Shown here in pieces: positions 24,982 to 33,967 of a DNA stretch of 64,000 bases; positions within the stretch are counted from its first letter, which is position 1, and every line of letters begins with the position of its first letter. Under the pieces are notes generated by a model. That model saw only the letters and a list, made by a program, of their open reading frames with translations. It was not told the origin of the DNA and made no database searches. The translations under genes and the position numbers were made by a program. The stretch is from Cyclobacteriaceae bacterium (GTDB lineage: Bacteria; Bacteroidota; Bacteroidia; Cytophagales; Cyclobacteriaceae). The stretch is taken from assembly GCA_016787665.1 (NCBI GenBank), contig JAEUUC010000010.1, forward strand, positions 310,001 to 374,000, given 5' to 3'.

Positions 24982-25692
24982 TTACCTGTTCGGGGGCACG
25001 GTTAACGCTAAAATGTCCTCCTCCAATTCATTGAATCGGGCGTGTACCCGGCCAGATTGATCAATCGCGCATGAACACCCCCCGCAAGTCATCCCATGAG
25101 CCTCACCCACGGCATTGGCCACGAGCACCCAAATCCGATGCTCTCGGGCAAACGAGGTGAGCATTTCGGTTGCTGTGGCCATTCCCGGTCTCGTTTTCGC
25201 CACGCTTACCAGATATACATCCGCTCCAAGTTGCACGGCACGCTGGCGGTGAGCCGGCACCGACAATTCATAACAAATGGCGGGAGCCATTCGGGGATAT
25301 TCATAGAACGTTTCGCGCTCATTATGTCCGGGTACGAAAAAGGGTTCCTCATCGGCATGTAGGTACTTTTTAGTGTACACCCAGCGGGGTTGGTGGGGAT
25401 GAAACATGATCATACCGATGCCAATGCCCGGGCCTGTTCGGATAGGGGCACCTGCACCCACGCTCATACCGTGTTGATCGCAAAAAGCCTGAATCAGATC
25501 CAGTCGAGCGTCATGCAGGTCAATAGCCAGCGCTGAGGCCAGCGTGGGTTCGTACCCGGTGAGGGAAAGTTCCGGGAAAATGAGCAACTCGGTGCCGATC
25601 GTTGCCGCTTTCTCCATCCAACGAAGATGTACATTCAAATTTGCCTTGATGTCGCCCCTAATGGCCCGAACCTGGGCCACACCCATTTTCAT
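24982..25692 (-). CDS. Carbon-nitrogen hydrolase (nitrilase superfamily)
   Basis: A 236-residue hydrolase of the nitrilase/omega-amidase type. The Glu-Lys-Cys triad is E41 (FPELSLTGYEP), K109 (YTKKYLHADEEPFF) and C140 (PAICYELSVP). Such enzymes cleave amide or nitrile bonds of small molecules; the substrate is not evident. It starts three bases after the AsmA stop on the same strand, so it is likely read from that transcript. Confidence 0.88.
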   Translation of the reverse strand: MKMGVAQVRAIRGDIKANLNVHLRWMEKAATIGTELLIFPELSLTGYEPTLASALAIDLHDARLDLIQAFCDQHGMSVGAGAPIRTGPGIGIGMIMFHPHQPRWVYTKKYLHADEEPFFVPGHNERETFYEYPRMAPAICYELSVPAHRQRAVQLGADVYLVSVAKTRPGMATATEMLTSFAREHRIWVLVANAVGEAHGMTCGGCSCAIDQSGRVHARFNELEEDILALTVPPNR

Positions 25693-25695
25693 CGA

Positions 25696-28680
25696 TCAGT
25701 TGTTCTTTTTCTTCTTCAATAAGTTGTTCAGCTTGTTCTTCAACTCGGGGTTGTTGATGATCTGATTAACGGCATCCTTCTTGGTTGTATCAGCCGGGTT
25801 TGTTGTCTTCGTGGTGTCCTTCTTGCCGCCACCCACAATACTGTTCAACACATCCTGAGGTTTGTCGCCTTTCAACAACTGATCAACGGCCTCCTGCCCT
25901 TTCTGTTGGGCGGCCTCGGTAACGGCCTGCTGCACCTGCTGCTTTTGCTCACTGGCGAGCAGGCTGAATTTGGGATCGGTAAATGTGCCGCCCATACCGA
26001 TGTTGAGGGGAATCTCGCTGGTGGAGCTGGTGCTGCCGGTATATTGATTCACAAAGCTTTGCATCTGACTTCCCAGCTTACCGGCCGGCACCATCATTTT
26101 CAAATTGTACGCCAGCGACATATCCAGCCCAGAGCTGCCGCTTACCGTGGTCACGTAATCGCCAAACTTCACATTGAACGGTTTTACGCTCAGGCGACCA
26201 TCTTTGATTTGCGCACTCATCACTACATCTTTTAATGTCACCTGGTTCGTGTCATCCAATTTAGTTAGCGAAGTAATGCCGGCCACAAGTTTGGATTGCG
26301 TAAGTGCAGCCTGAACAACTTTGACTAGCCCTTCCGCATTTACGGTACCGAGGTTAGGCATCATGTCTTGTTGCAGCTCCCCATTGATCTTGAAATCGGT
26401 GTTGAACGTGCCATTGGCTAACCCGGCCACGGGGGCATATTTTTGAATAATGGAGAAAGAATTGGCTGCCTGTTGGATGGACATGTTGTCAATTTTCACA
26501 GCCATGTCGTAGCGTGGATGGCTGAGATCACGGGTGTCATAGGCCCCATTAATCACAAAAGCACCGCCCAACAAATTAAACTTTACTCCGCTGAGGTTAG
26601 CTACTCCGTCTCTTACGACTACATCGCCCTGCGCATTGGTGATGGTGTAATCCATCATTTTCACAGTCTTAATATCGGAATGCAGTACGAAGTCCAGATT
26701 CTGAGGTACCGGGATAACACCATAGGATGCAGAATCCGTGGTTGCGCTCTCCTCCGTCTCGGTCATAAATTCATTCAGATCCAGGAGGTTTGACGAAAAA
26801 TCCAGATTGCCTTTCACCGTCTCGGTGCCGAATACGTAACCGATATAATTCGTCAGGGCACCGGCTACCGTAAAGTCACTCTTACCGATGGTTCCGGTCG
26901 TGGTTTTGATCTCGATTTTTCGCGGATCAAATGTGGCGGCCGATTGGGCAATGGTAACCGCGTAAGGCAAATCCGCAGACATGAACCTGAAGTTATTCAG
27001 CGAAGCATTACCGCTGGTCGGCAGCTTATCATAACGCTGGGCATTCAGGTCTGACATCTTACCCTTTGTTTCAAGGTCAGCTTTTACTTTACCGGCCAGC
27101 GTCATGCCCTCCAGCGGAAAAATTTTGGTGATCTTCTCCAGGTCAATTCCGCCATTGGCCTTCACATCCCAGGTGTAGTCGTTGAGGTTTTGCAGCAGCA
27201 GCGAGGCGGTAAACTTTTCGCCATCCATAAGCATGGCAAATGGGTTTACGGCTATTACCGTCTCGGCCATTTTGCCCGAAGCATTCTTCACAGTGGCCTC
27301 CATCTTCAAATCTTCCAAAGGAATCGGAAACTCAGACGACTTCACATATCCACTGCTTAAGTTTAGCGCGGCATCCACGGCCGGCATTACATTCCGAACG
27401 CTGTCGTAAATCCCTTTTGCGGACGCGTTGATGCCCAAGATGCCTTTCATCTCCAGCCCTTCGATCGGAAACATGCGCGAAAGTTCAGCCAGGTTGAGTT
27501 TAGCCTGCAGGTTTCCGTCCATGCGATAGTCCCTCAGATTTTCGATCAGTAAGCGGGCGTCCACCGGGTTGGCGCCAAAATCAAGATGGAGTTTTTTCAA
27601 ATCGATTACGGTATTCTCGATAACTCCCGTCTTGTTATCCACCAACAAATCCATTTGAATGTTGGAGATGGCCGTGGGCAGATCGGGATATTTGAACATG
27701 GCATCGTTGACGTTCAACGCCAGATTAAAAGCCGGCATTTGCGTATCGCTGTAGGTGCCTTTTACAAATCCCGCAAAAGCGAGATCGCCCTTGGTTTCAA
27801 TTGAGCCAAAATCCTGAGTATAGACACCGGGCACCAACGACAGTAAACTCTTGAATGAATTCTCGGGGCTCTTGAATGCGATGTCCATGCCGTAGTCGCT
27901 CTCATTCATTTTGAACCAACCATCAAAGCTCATCACAAAGTCATTGACCCGGGCTGTGTTTTCCTTAAAGGTGTATCGGGTATAGGCCTCACTGATGCCC
28001 AACACAGCATCGATCTCAACGCGCTTGTTCGTGAGGTACTCCACTCCGTCATACGCCACCGTAACGGTGTCAGCCACCGTGCGGGTATTAAGGTCGAACT
28101 GTTGTTCGTTGAAATTGCCGCTGCCCGTGTGGTTGAGGTGTTTCAAATCCAACCGAAAGGTGAGCGACTGATCATCATAGGTCAGGTCGCCATCGATAAT
28201 TTGCCAACGTTCGATAGCGAGCGAAAACTTCGCGGGCTCATCAGTCGCTGCGGACACGGTATCAGCCGATGGCATGGCAATGTCATAGTTGGCACGACCA
28301 TCAGGCAGTACCTTAACCAGGATTTGGGGTTGCTCCAGCGTGATGCCTTTGATCGAAAGCTGGTCGCCAAAAAGCACGTCCATCAGGTTGACCTCCACAT
28401 CGAAGCGGTTGGCAACAAAGAGCGGCACGCCTTCGAAAGGTGCCCGGTTAAACACCCCGATCTCCCGAATTTCAGCCGTGATGTTGGGAAAGTTGCGAAA
28501 CACGGACAAGCTGAATTTATCCAGATCGATTACGACATCGGCATTCACATTTTCAGCAAGAGCCTTATCCAGCGCTCGCTTGATATCATCTTTGAATACA
28601 ACCGGAATAATGAACGCAGCTGCAACAATCAAAATCAGCACCACGCCAACGGCAATACCTATTCGCTTAACCCATTTCAT
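25696..28680 (-). CDS. AsmA-family protein
   Basis: A 994-residue protein anchored by one N-terminal helix (residues about 8-30, KRIGIAVGVVLILIVAAAFIIPVVF) with a large periplasmic beta-rich part. The AsmA pattern FSLSVFRNFPNITAEIREIGVFNRAPFEG is near residues 57-85, and the C-terminal AsmA-like region contains LSGVKFNLLGGAFVINGAYDTRDLSHPRYDMAVKI and the GLDMSLAYNLKMMVP segment. The end is Lys/Asn-rich. AsmA-like proteins are proposed bridges for phospholipid transfer to the outer membrane. It has a -7 box 22 bases before the ATG and is followed by the nitrilase gene. Confidence 0.85.
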   Translation of the reverse strand: MKWVKRIGIAVGVVLILIVAAAFIIPVVFKDDIKRALDKALAENVNADVVIDLDKFSLSVFRNFPNITAEIREIGVFNRAPFEGVPLFVANRFDVEVNLMDVLFGDQLSIKGITLEQPQILVKVLPDGRANYDIAMPSADTVSAATDEPAKFSLAIERWQIIDGDLTYDDQSLTFRLDLKHLNHTGSGNFNEQQFDLNTRTVADTVTVAYDGVEYLTNKRVEIDAVLGISEAYTRYTFKENTARVNDFVMSFDGWFKMNESDYGMDIAFKSPENSFKSLLSLVPGVYTQDFGSIETKGDLAFAGFVKGTYSDTQMPAFNLALNVNDAMFKYPDLPTAISNIQMDLLVDNKTGVIENTVIDLKKLHLDFGANPVDARLLIENLRDYRMDGNLQAKLNLAELSRMFPIEGLEMKGILGINASAKGIYDSVRNVMPAVDAALNLSSGYVKSSEFPIPLEDLKMEATVKNASGKMAETVIAVNPFAMLMDGEKFTASLLLQNLNDYTWDVKANGGIDLEKITKIFPLEGMTLAGKVKADLETKGKMSDLNAQRYDKLPTSGNASLNNFRFMSADLPYAVTIAQSAATFDPRKIEIKTTTGTIGKSDFTVAGALTNYIGYVFGTETVKGNLDFSSNLLDLNEFMTETEESATTDSASYGVIPVPQNLDFVLHSDIKTVKMMDYTITNAQGDVVVRDGVANLSGVKFNLLGGAFVINGAYDTRDLSHPRYDMAVKIDNMSIQQAANSFSIIQKYAPVAGLANGTFNTDFKINGELQQDMMPNLGTVNAEGLVKVVQAALTQSKLVAGITSLTKLDDTNQVTLKDVVMSAQIKDGRLSVKPFNVKFGDYVTTVSGSSGLDMSLAYNLKMMVPAGKLGSQMQSFVNQYTGSTSSTSEIPLNIGMGGTFTDPKFSLLASEQKQQVQQAVTEAAQQKGQEAVDQLLKGDKPQDVLNSIVGGGKKDTTKTTNPADTTKKDAVNQIINNPELKNKLNNLLKKKKNN

Positions 28681-28702
28681 ACATCCTGGAGTTTGAGTAG
28701 AA

Positions 28703-28710
28703 CAAAATTA
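28703..28710 (-). promoter_or_regulatory. -7 promoter box TAATTTTG for the AsmA gene
   Basis: An exact TAnnTTTG match on the minus strand, 22 bases before the ATG at 28680. No clear -33 box. Confidence 0.5.
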
Positions 28711-28757
28711 CAGAGTAATCCCATACCGGGCCGCTTTTTGGACCCGCCCGGGCTACG

Positions 28758-30188
28758 TCAGAACCAATTTAACATCAGATTAACGGAGCGCTTTACACTT
28801 TCCGTATAGGGCGGATGCAGCAGGTAGGGAAGGGCAAAACCCCGCTTCTGGCGCAATACCGGCTTCTCGTTCGAAAAAGCAATGAAACTGTACTTGCCGT
28901 GTGCTTTGCCGATGCCGCTGTTGTTCACGCCACCAAACGGCAAATTCGGATGTGTGTATTGCGTAATGCAGTCGTTCACACATACCGTGCCACTGGAGGT
29001 AAGCTGTAACAGGCGTTCCTGGGTGCTTTTGCTGGAGCTGAATACGTAAAGCGCCAACGGCTTTGGGTGCGCGTTGATGTGCACGATCACGTCATCGAGG
29101 TTTTGATACGTCAGCACGGGCAGCACCGGACCGAAAACCTCTTCTTCCATCAGCCGGGCATCCGGGGGTACATTGGCCAGCACCACCGGGTGCATAAATC
29201 GGGTGGCCACATTGTGCTCACCGGTCAATCGCACCGTGGCGCCACGCTGAAGGGCTTCATCAACCATGTCATAAAGCCGGGCGAAATGTTTATCGCTTAC
29301 TACACGGCCGTAGCTTGGACTCTGTTCATTGATGTGGTCGCCATCGCCAAATAGCTTCTTCACTTCGGCCACCAACAATTGTTGCCATTCTTCCGCAACG
29401 GTTTCGTGTACCCAGATGTGGTCGGGTGCAATGCAGGTTTGACCGTTGTTGAGAAACTTGCCGAATGCGACACGTTTAGCGGCATCTTTCAGGTTGGCCG
29501 TTTCGTCAATGATGGTGGGTGACTTTCCGCCCAATTCCAACGTCACCGATGTTAAATTCTCGGCAGCGGCCCGCATCACCACTTTGCCCACCTGCGGGCT
29601 GCCCGTAAAAAAAATGTGATCGAACGGCAACCGGAGTAACTCGCGGGTTTCGTCTACACCCCCCTCAACCACGGTAACCAAGTCCTCATCGAAGAATTCG
29701 TTCACCATGTCGCGGACCAGGCGCGAGGTGTGCGGTGTGTACTCCGAGGGCTTGATAAACGCGGTATTGCCGGCAGCCAATGCCGACACCAACGGACCAA
29801 AACAAATGTTTACGGGAAAATTCCAGGGCGAAATAATCAGGCATACACCTTTCGGCTCGCACCTCACTTCGGAGGAAGAGCCCAAATAGGTGAGCGGTGT
29901 ATCGATGTCCTCAGGCGCGGCCCACTCGTCAATATTGGCCAACGTGTGCCGCAATTCCGTTAAGACCGGGTACACCTCCGACATGTCCACCTCCGTTGCC
30001 GGCTTACCAAAATCAGCAAATACGGCCTGTTGAATGCGGGTGCGTTGGGCGGCAAAGTACTTTTCAAAGTCTTTCAGCAATCTCTTCCGCTCATTTAAGG
30101 GTTGCGTCCGTAGCCGAAGGCTGCGCGCCTTATGCGCAGCAAAAAGGCGGGTGAGTGAGTCGATCGAGGAAGATGCTACAGGTGACAT
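28758..30188 (-). CDS. Aldehyde dehydrogenase (class-3-like)
   Basis: A 476-residue NAD(P)-dependent aldehyde dehydrogenase. Catalytic residues N123 (SPWNFP), K146 (KPSEYTP), E218 (LELGGKSP) and C252 (NNGQTCIAPDH) are present. The short N-terminus and a C-terminal hydrophobic segment after PFGGVNNSGIGKAHGKYSFIAFS resemble ALDH3/YwdH enzymes that oxidise medium- and long-chain aldehydes. A one-mismatch -7 box (TATCTTTT, 30216-30209) lies 20 bases upstream. It is a single gene. Confidence 0.9.
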   Translation of the reverse strand: MSPVASSSIDSLTRLFAAHKARSLRLRTQPLNERKRLLKDFEKYFAAQRTRIQQAVFADFGKPATEVDMSEVYPVLTELRHTLANIDEWAAPEDIDTPLTYLGSSSEVRCEPKGVCLIISPWNFPVNICFGPLVSALAAGNTAFIKPSEYTPHTSRLVRDMVNEFFDEDLVTVVEGGVDETRELLRLPFDHIFFTGSPQVGKVVMRAAAENLTSVTLELGGKSPTIIDETANLKDAAKRVAFGKFLNNGQTCIAPDHIWVHETVAEEWQQLLVAEVKKLFGDGDHINEQSPSYGRVVSDKHFARLYDMVDEALQRGATVRLTGEHNVATRFMHPVVLANVPPDARLMEEEVFGPVLPVLTYQNLDDVIVHINAHPKPLALYVFSSSKSTQERLLQLTSSGTVCVNDCITQYTHPNLPFGGVNNSGIGKAHGKYSFIAFSNEKPVLRQKRGFALPYLLHPPYTESVKRSVNLMLNWF

Positions 30189-30241
30189 GCAAGGCCGGTA
30201 AGAAGATGAAAAGATAGCGGTTTCGGGCCAAATCTGCCGAA

Positions 30242-30302
30242 TGTTACCGAAATGTTACCTCATCATTGCTTCAGATTACCAAATTGTTACCTTAGTGTTA
30301 CC
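30242..30302 (+). promoter_or_regulatory. Five TGTTACC-type boxes spaced about 11 bases apart
   Basis: TGTTACC occurs at 30242, 30253, 30285 and 30296, and a variant (ATTACC) at 30275 lies in the same phase. Spacing is 11, 22 (one empty slot), 10-11 and 11 bases. The last copy ends four bases before the ATG at 30306. A possible promoter, ATTG - 20 - TACCTTAG (30289-30296), is embedded in the array. Such helical phasing suggests cooperative binding of a regulator on one face of the DNA. Confidence 0.5.
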
Positions 30303-30305
30303 AAA

Positions 30306-31115
30306 ATGAAGGTAGTCTTCACCATCGCAATCCTCATCGCACCCGCCTTTGCGACTGCGCAATCGGGTAACCTGTTCGGGCAACTGGTCCGAGCCGAAGG
30401 AGGTGCGGTTAATACATTGACGGAAAAGAAATACACGGGTCTGGTACGACATCTCGAGGAAAAGCAGGTGAGCAGCAATTCCGAACGGTTGTTTTTGGAA
30501 TACCTGTTTGCGAAAGTGCAGCGCCAGTTCCTGAGGACATACCAATCTCAGGTCGCTTTTTCCGATTTGTTCAGCACGGGACGCTACGATTGCCTCTCGG
30601 CAACCTCCCTATATGCTTCTTTATTGACTGAACTGGGCATTCCATTTCGAATCGTGGAGACGAACTACCACGTTGTGCTCATTGCTTCAACGGCTGAAGG
30701 TGAAATCATGCTGGAGGCAACGGATCGCTTTAACGGGTTTGTCAGGGGAGCAAATGACATTGAACAACGGCTTCTGCTGTACCAGTCGCAGTCACCCCAG
30801 GCAGACGGCAATACGGTGTCGTTTCAACTTCCGGGCGCATTGCTCCGCCAAGTGAACCCCAATCAATTAATTAATCTTTTTCACTATAACCGGGCGGTAG
30901 CCGCGTTCAACCATCAGAATTGGGTAGGCTGCGCTGTTGCTTTGGAAAAAGCTTCGATGGGATATTATTCACCGCGAATTTCAAGCTTGGGTGCACTGCT
31001 GATTACCGCAGTAGCCGAGGATTCTTCCTGGACGGACGAAAAAAGATTAAAGTTTGTGCGGCAGTTTTACACCGTTCTGCTCAGCCGCCAGCACGATGTG
31101 GCGACCAGCTACTAG
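30306..31115 (+). CDS. Exported transglutaminase-like protein
   Basis: A 269-residue protein with the signal peptide MKVVFTIAILIAPAFATAQ. Residues about 85-145 match the transglutaminase-like core: C96 (RYDCLSATSLYASLL), H122 (NYHVVL) and D140 (LEATD), the usual Cys-His-Asp order of papain-like transglutaminase folds. It could be a protease or an amidase of the cell wall. The start at 30306 is favoured because the upstream extension has no signal sequence. The remarkable array of TGTTACC boxes directly upstream suggests tight regulation. It converges with the OmpA gene, five bases apart. Confidence 0.7.
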   Translation: MKVVFTIAILIAPAFATAQSGNLFGQLVRAEGGAVNTLTEKKYTGLVRHLEEKQVSSNSERLFLEYLFAKVQRQFLRTYQSQVAFSDLFSTGRYDCLSATSLYASLLTELGIPFRIVETNYHVVLIASTAEGEIMLEATDRFNGFVRGANDIEQRLLLYQSQSPQADGNTVSFQLPGALLRQVNPNQLINLFHYNRAVAAFNHQNWVGCAVALEKASMGYYSPRISSLGALLITAVAEDSSWTDEKRLKFVRQFYTVLLSRQHDVATSY

Positions 31116-31120
31116 TTTGC

Positions 31121-31834
31121 TTAGTTCTCCAGAATCCGAACTTCCACCCGCCTGTTCAGCTTGTGTGCCTCTTCTGTATTCTCCCGCGAGATCGGTTGTG
31201 TACCGCCAAAGGCCTTGGTTCGCACCTTACCCTTGTGGACACCTTTTTTGATGAGGTAATCACGCACCGCAGTCACGCGTTGTTGAGATAACTCCATGTT
31301 TTTTCGAGGATCACCCCGCACATCCGTGTGGCCTTCAAGCTGAATAACCATCTTGGGGTTATTGCGCATCATCTGCACCACTTCGTCCAGTTCGGAGTAA
31401 GAGGTTGGATCAATCTTAGATTTTCCAACTTCAAAAATCAGGTTATCCAGGCGCATAACTTTGCCCACGGTATGCACCGTTTCGGCATGGCCCATGGCCG
31501 ACTGTGGAATAGTGAGTTCAATATCCCGAACAACTTTGCGGTCTGCATTCGCCTCTGCCGGATCGATCATATAGCGGGCACGCGCGAAGCCAGAAGCCTC
31601 CACTGTCAGCTCATATTTTTCATTGTCATAAAGTGGAAACGAGAATGTGCTGCCTTGCAACAGGCCCACTTTACTTCCATACGGCAAGCTTTGATAGGTG
31701 ATTTTGGCGGTAACTGGTTCCTTCGTGACCGCACTCACAATTTTTCCCACCGCATAAATCGTTGTGTCGGCCTGTGCGAATGCAGCGGCAGCCACGACCC
31801 AACTCACCATCAACACGATCAATACCTTTCGCAT
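31121..31834 (-). CDS. OmpA-family protein
   Basis: A 237-residue exported protein with the signal peptide MRKVLIVLMVSWVVAAAAFAQ. An N-terminal carboxypeptidase-regulatory-like beta domain (VGKIVSAVTKEPVTAKITYQSLPYG) precedes the OmpA C-terminal domain (about 125-237) with LEGHTDVRGDPRKNMELSQQRVTAVRDYLIKKGV and AFGG...LNRRVEVRI. This domain binds diaminopimelate in peptidoglycan. It is three bases downstream of a larger OmpA protein that shares the same two domains, so one probably derives from the other. Confidence 0.88.
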   Translation of the reverse strand: MRKVLIVLMVSWVVAAAAFAQADTTIYAVGKIVSAVTKEPVTAKITYQSLPYGSKVGLLQGSTFSFPLYDNEKYELTVEASGFARARYMIDPAEANADRKVVRDIELTIPQSAMGHAETVHTVGKVMRLDNLIFEVGKSKIDPTSYSELDEVVQMMRNNPKMVIQLEGHTDVRGDPRKNMELSQQRVTAVRDYLIKKGVHKGKVRTKAFGGTQPISRENTEEAHKLNRRVEVRILEN

Positions 31835-31837
31835 GAA

Positions 31838-33868
31838 TCAGAGCTTAACAATCTTGAACTCCACCCGTCTGTTCTTTCTGCGTCCCTCCACGGTTGAGTT
31901 TGAATCCACCGGCTTGGTTTCACCAAAGAAAGTGGTGGTAATGCGGTCTTGTGCAATGCCCTTCTTTGCCAGGTAGGCTGAAACGGAGCGCGCCCTGCGT
32001 CCAGACAGTTGAAGATTATAGTCTTCCGGCCCGGTAGCATCGGCATGGCCTGAAATCTCTACTTGCATAGTCGGTCTCTCGTTCATCAGGCTCACGATGC
32101 GATCCAATTCTACAAACGATTCCTTTCTCAGCGTTGCCTTATCAAAATCAAAGAAGATGTTGTTTAGCGTAATCGTTACGTTGGTGTCCACTGCAGCAAC
32201 TTGAATGGGCTCAAGCGTTACGTCTTTGCCGGTGATGGTCGCGTCTGATTTATAGTCGCGCAGATCAAGGCTCTGTGAAGACGAGATGTGGTTTTTCTCT
32301 TCGGCCCTGAATCCATACAACTCGCCACCAGGCAAGTGAATTTCATATTCTCCGGTTCGCGGATCAGAGAATGTCTCGCCTACCACCTTGCCATCGGAGA
32401 GGCGCTCATAAACGATCTTCGCACCAACGGGCTCTCCAGTTTTCGCATCCACCAACTTACCCTTGACAACAATAACGGGCTCAGGAACTTTGAACAGGGG
32501 CAACTTCACACGGAAGATGTCGAGGTTTTCGGGATCCATGCCCCGCGAATAATAGGCGTAGTCGCTATTGGAGGGGATGTTAAAAAACAGGTCGTCTAAT
32601 TTTGAGTTCACTTCCGATCCCAGGTTCTCAGGCGGACTCCAATTGGTCCAGGTGTCGTCTAAACGGGTGCTGACAAAAATATCTGCCATGCCGAAGCCAC
32701 TGAAGCCGGTTGACGAGAAATAGAGCGTCTTGTCATCGCTGGCCAAAAAAGGAGCAGATTCTTCTCCGGCTGTATTGATCACGGCACCCAGATTTAAGGG
32801 CTCGGTCCATTTTCCACCCTCTTTCGGAAAGCTCACGTACAAGTCGCGCGAGCCACGGGAGTCTTCGCGTTCCACCGACATGAGCAACGCCTTGCGGGTG
32901 TTGGTCATGAAATAGTTGGCACGCTCGTTAAAGTTGTAGTCGTTCTCAATCTCAAGTGCCTTCGGTTCGGACCAATTGCCTCCGACATTGTCGGCCATAG
33001 ATACCCCGGCCAGCATTTTACCATTGTCCAGGTATCGGTTGCCCACCAACATCAGGACCGACTTTCCATCAGGCGTGGCCGTTCCGATATAGTTCACAAA
33101 GTTAGGCCCAGCGTTATTGAATTTTGGACCCATGTTTTCCGCCAATTGCCATTTCCCGTCCGAGCCTAATTCTGAGTACCAGATATCTTCCTTATCATTC
33201 ACTCCGCCAACGTTGCCTTCGTGATTTTTTCGGCTGAAATAGAGCGTCTTACCATCAGGCGACAATAAGGGATTCAGTTCGCTGGAAGGGCTGTTCACCT
33301 TTTCATCCAGTCGCTCAATTTCCAAGCCCTTAGCTAACAACTCGGGCGTGTCAATATCCGGGATGATGCGAATGTCGGAATCAGAAATGGCCACCGCGTC
33401 AATCGAGAAGTAGTCGGACAGCACTTCGCCTTCAAACATCAACTTCACTGCGGTTACTTTATAGGGTGTCTTGTCGACCACAATATTCATCATGCGGCCC
33501 TGCAGCGGCACGGGTTGGGGATTGAAGGAGTGCACGAGGTACTCCTTCCCGGCTTCATCGTACAGGTAAACGCGGAACAAAGATCCGGGATTATACGACT
33601 CGGCTACTGCTATCTGGCGGATTTGCATCGGGTTAGCGTAACCCAACTTAATGAATTCACTTCTTTTCGGTTTGTCGGGAGTCCAGGCATTGGGGTTTTG
33701 GCCTCCGGCAGGCAACACGTTCGGCTTTCCCAGTGCCTGTTCGGCCGAGTACTGAACGGGCGTTAGCTCGGAGGAGAATTCAATTACTTTGGACGCCCAT
33801 TGAACAGTTTGGGCAAGTGCAAAAAACGGAGCGGCTATAACAACAACCACCAGTACAAGTCGCTTCAT
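31838..33868 (-). CDS. OmpA-family protein with PD40/TolB-like repeats
   Basis: A 676-residue exported protein with the signal peptide MKRLVLVVVVIAAPFFALAQ. Domains in order: a beta-sandwich of carbohydrate-binding type (about 25-165), WD40-like PD40 repeats (about 185-450; e.g. SELNPLLSPDGKTLYFSRKNHEGNVGG and ESAPFLASDDKTLYFSSTGF), a carboxypeptidase-regulatory-like domain (about 465-530) and the OmpA peptidoglycan-binding domain (about 560-676; EISGHADATGPEDYNLQLSGRRARSVSAYLAKKG, GRRKNRRVEFKI). It anchors an extracytoplasmic propeller to the cell wall. Such proteins are abundant in gliding Bacteroidota, but a link to gliding cannot be shown here. Confidence 0.85.
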   Translation of the reverse strand: MKRLVLVVVVIAAPFFALAQTVQWASKVIEFSSELTPVQYSAEQALGKPNVLPAGGQNPNAWTPDKPKRSEFIKLGYANPMQIRQIAVAESYNPGSLFRVYLYDEAGKEYLVHSFNPQPVPLQGRMMNIVVDKTPYKVTAVKLMFEGEVLSDYFSIDAVAISDSDIRIIPDIDTPELLAKGLEIERLDEKVNSPSSELNPLLSPDGKTLYFSRKNHEGNVGGVNDKEDIWYSELGSDGKWQLAENMGPKFNNAGPNFVNYIGTATPDGKSVLMLVGNRYLDNGKMLAGVSMADNVGGNWSEPKALEIENDYNFNERANYFMTNTRKALLMSVEREDSRGSRDLYVSFPKEGGKWTEPLNLGAVINTAGEESAPFLASDDKTLYFSSTGFSGFGMADIFVSTRLDDTWTNWSPPENLGSEVNSKLDDLFFNIPSNSDYAYYSRGMDPENLDIFRVKLPLFKVPEPVIVVKGKLVDAKTGEPVGAKIVYERLSDGKVVGETFSDPRTGEYEIHLPGGELYGFRAEEKNHISSSQSLDLRDYKSDATITGKDVTLEPIQVAAVDTNVTITLNNIFFDFDKATLRKESFVELDRIVSLMNERPTMQVEISGHADATGPEDYNLQLSGRRARSVSAYLAKKGIAQDRITTTFFGETKPVDSNSTVEGRRKNRRVEFKIVKL

Positions 33869-33967
33869 AGGCAGAAAACAGTCAGGTTACCAATCAAACT
33901 TTAAACATAAGTAAAAATTCGGAACCGAGATGCGGTTCGGCCTAGGATGTTAGAAATTGTTCCGGGT

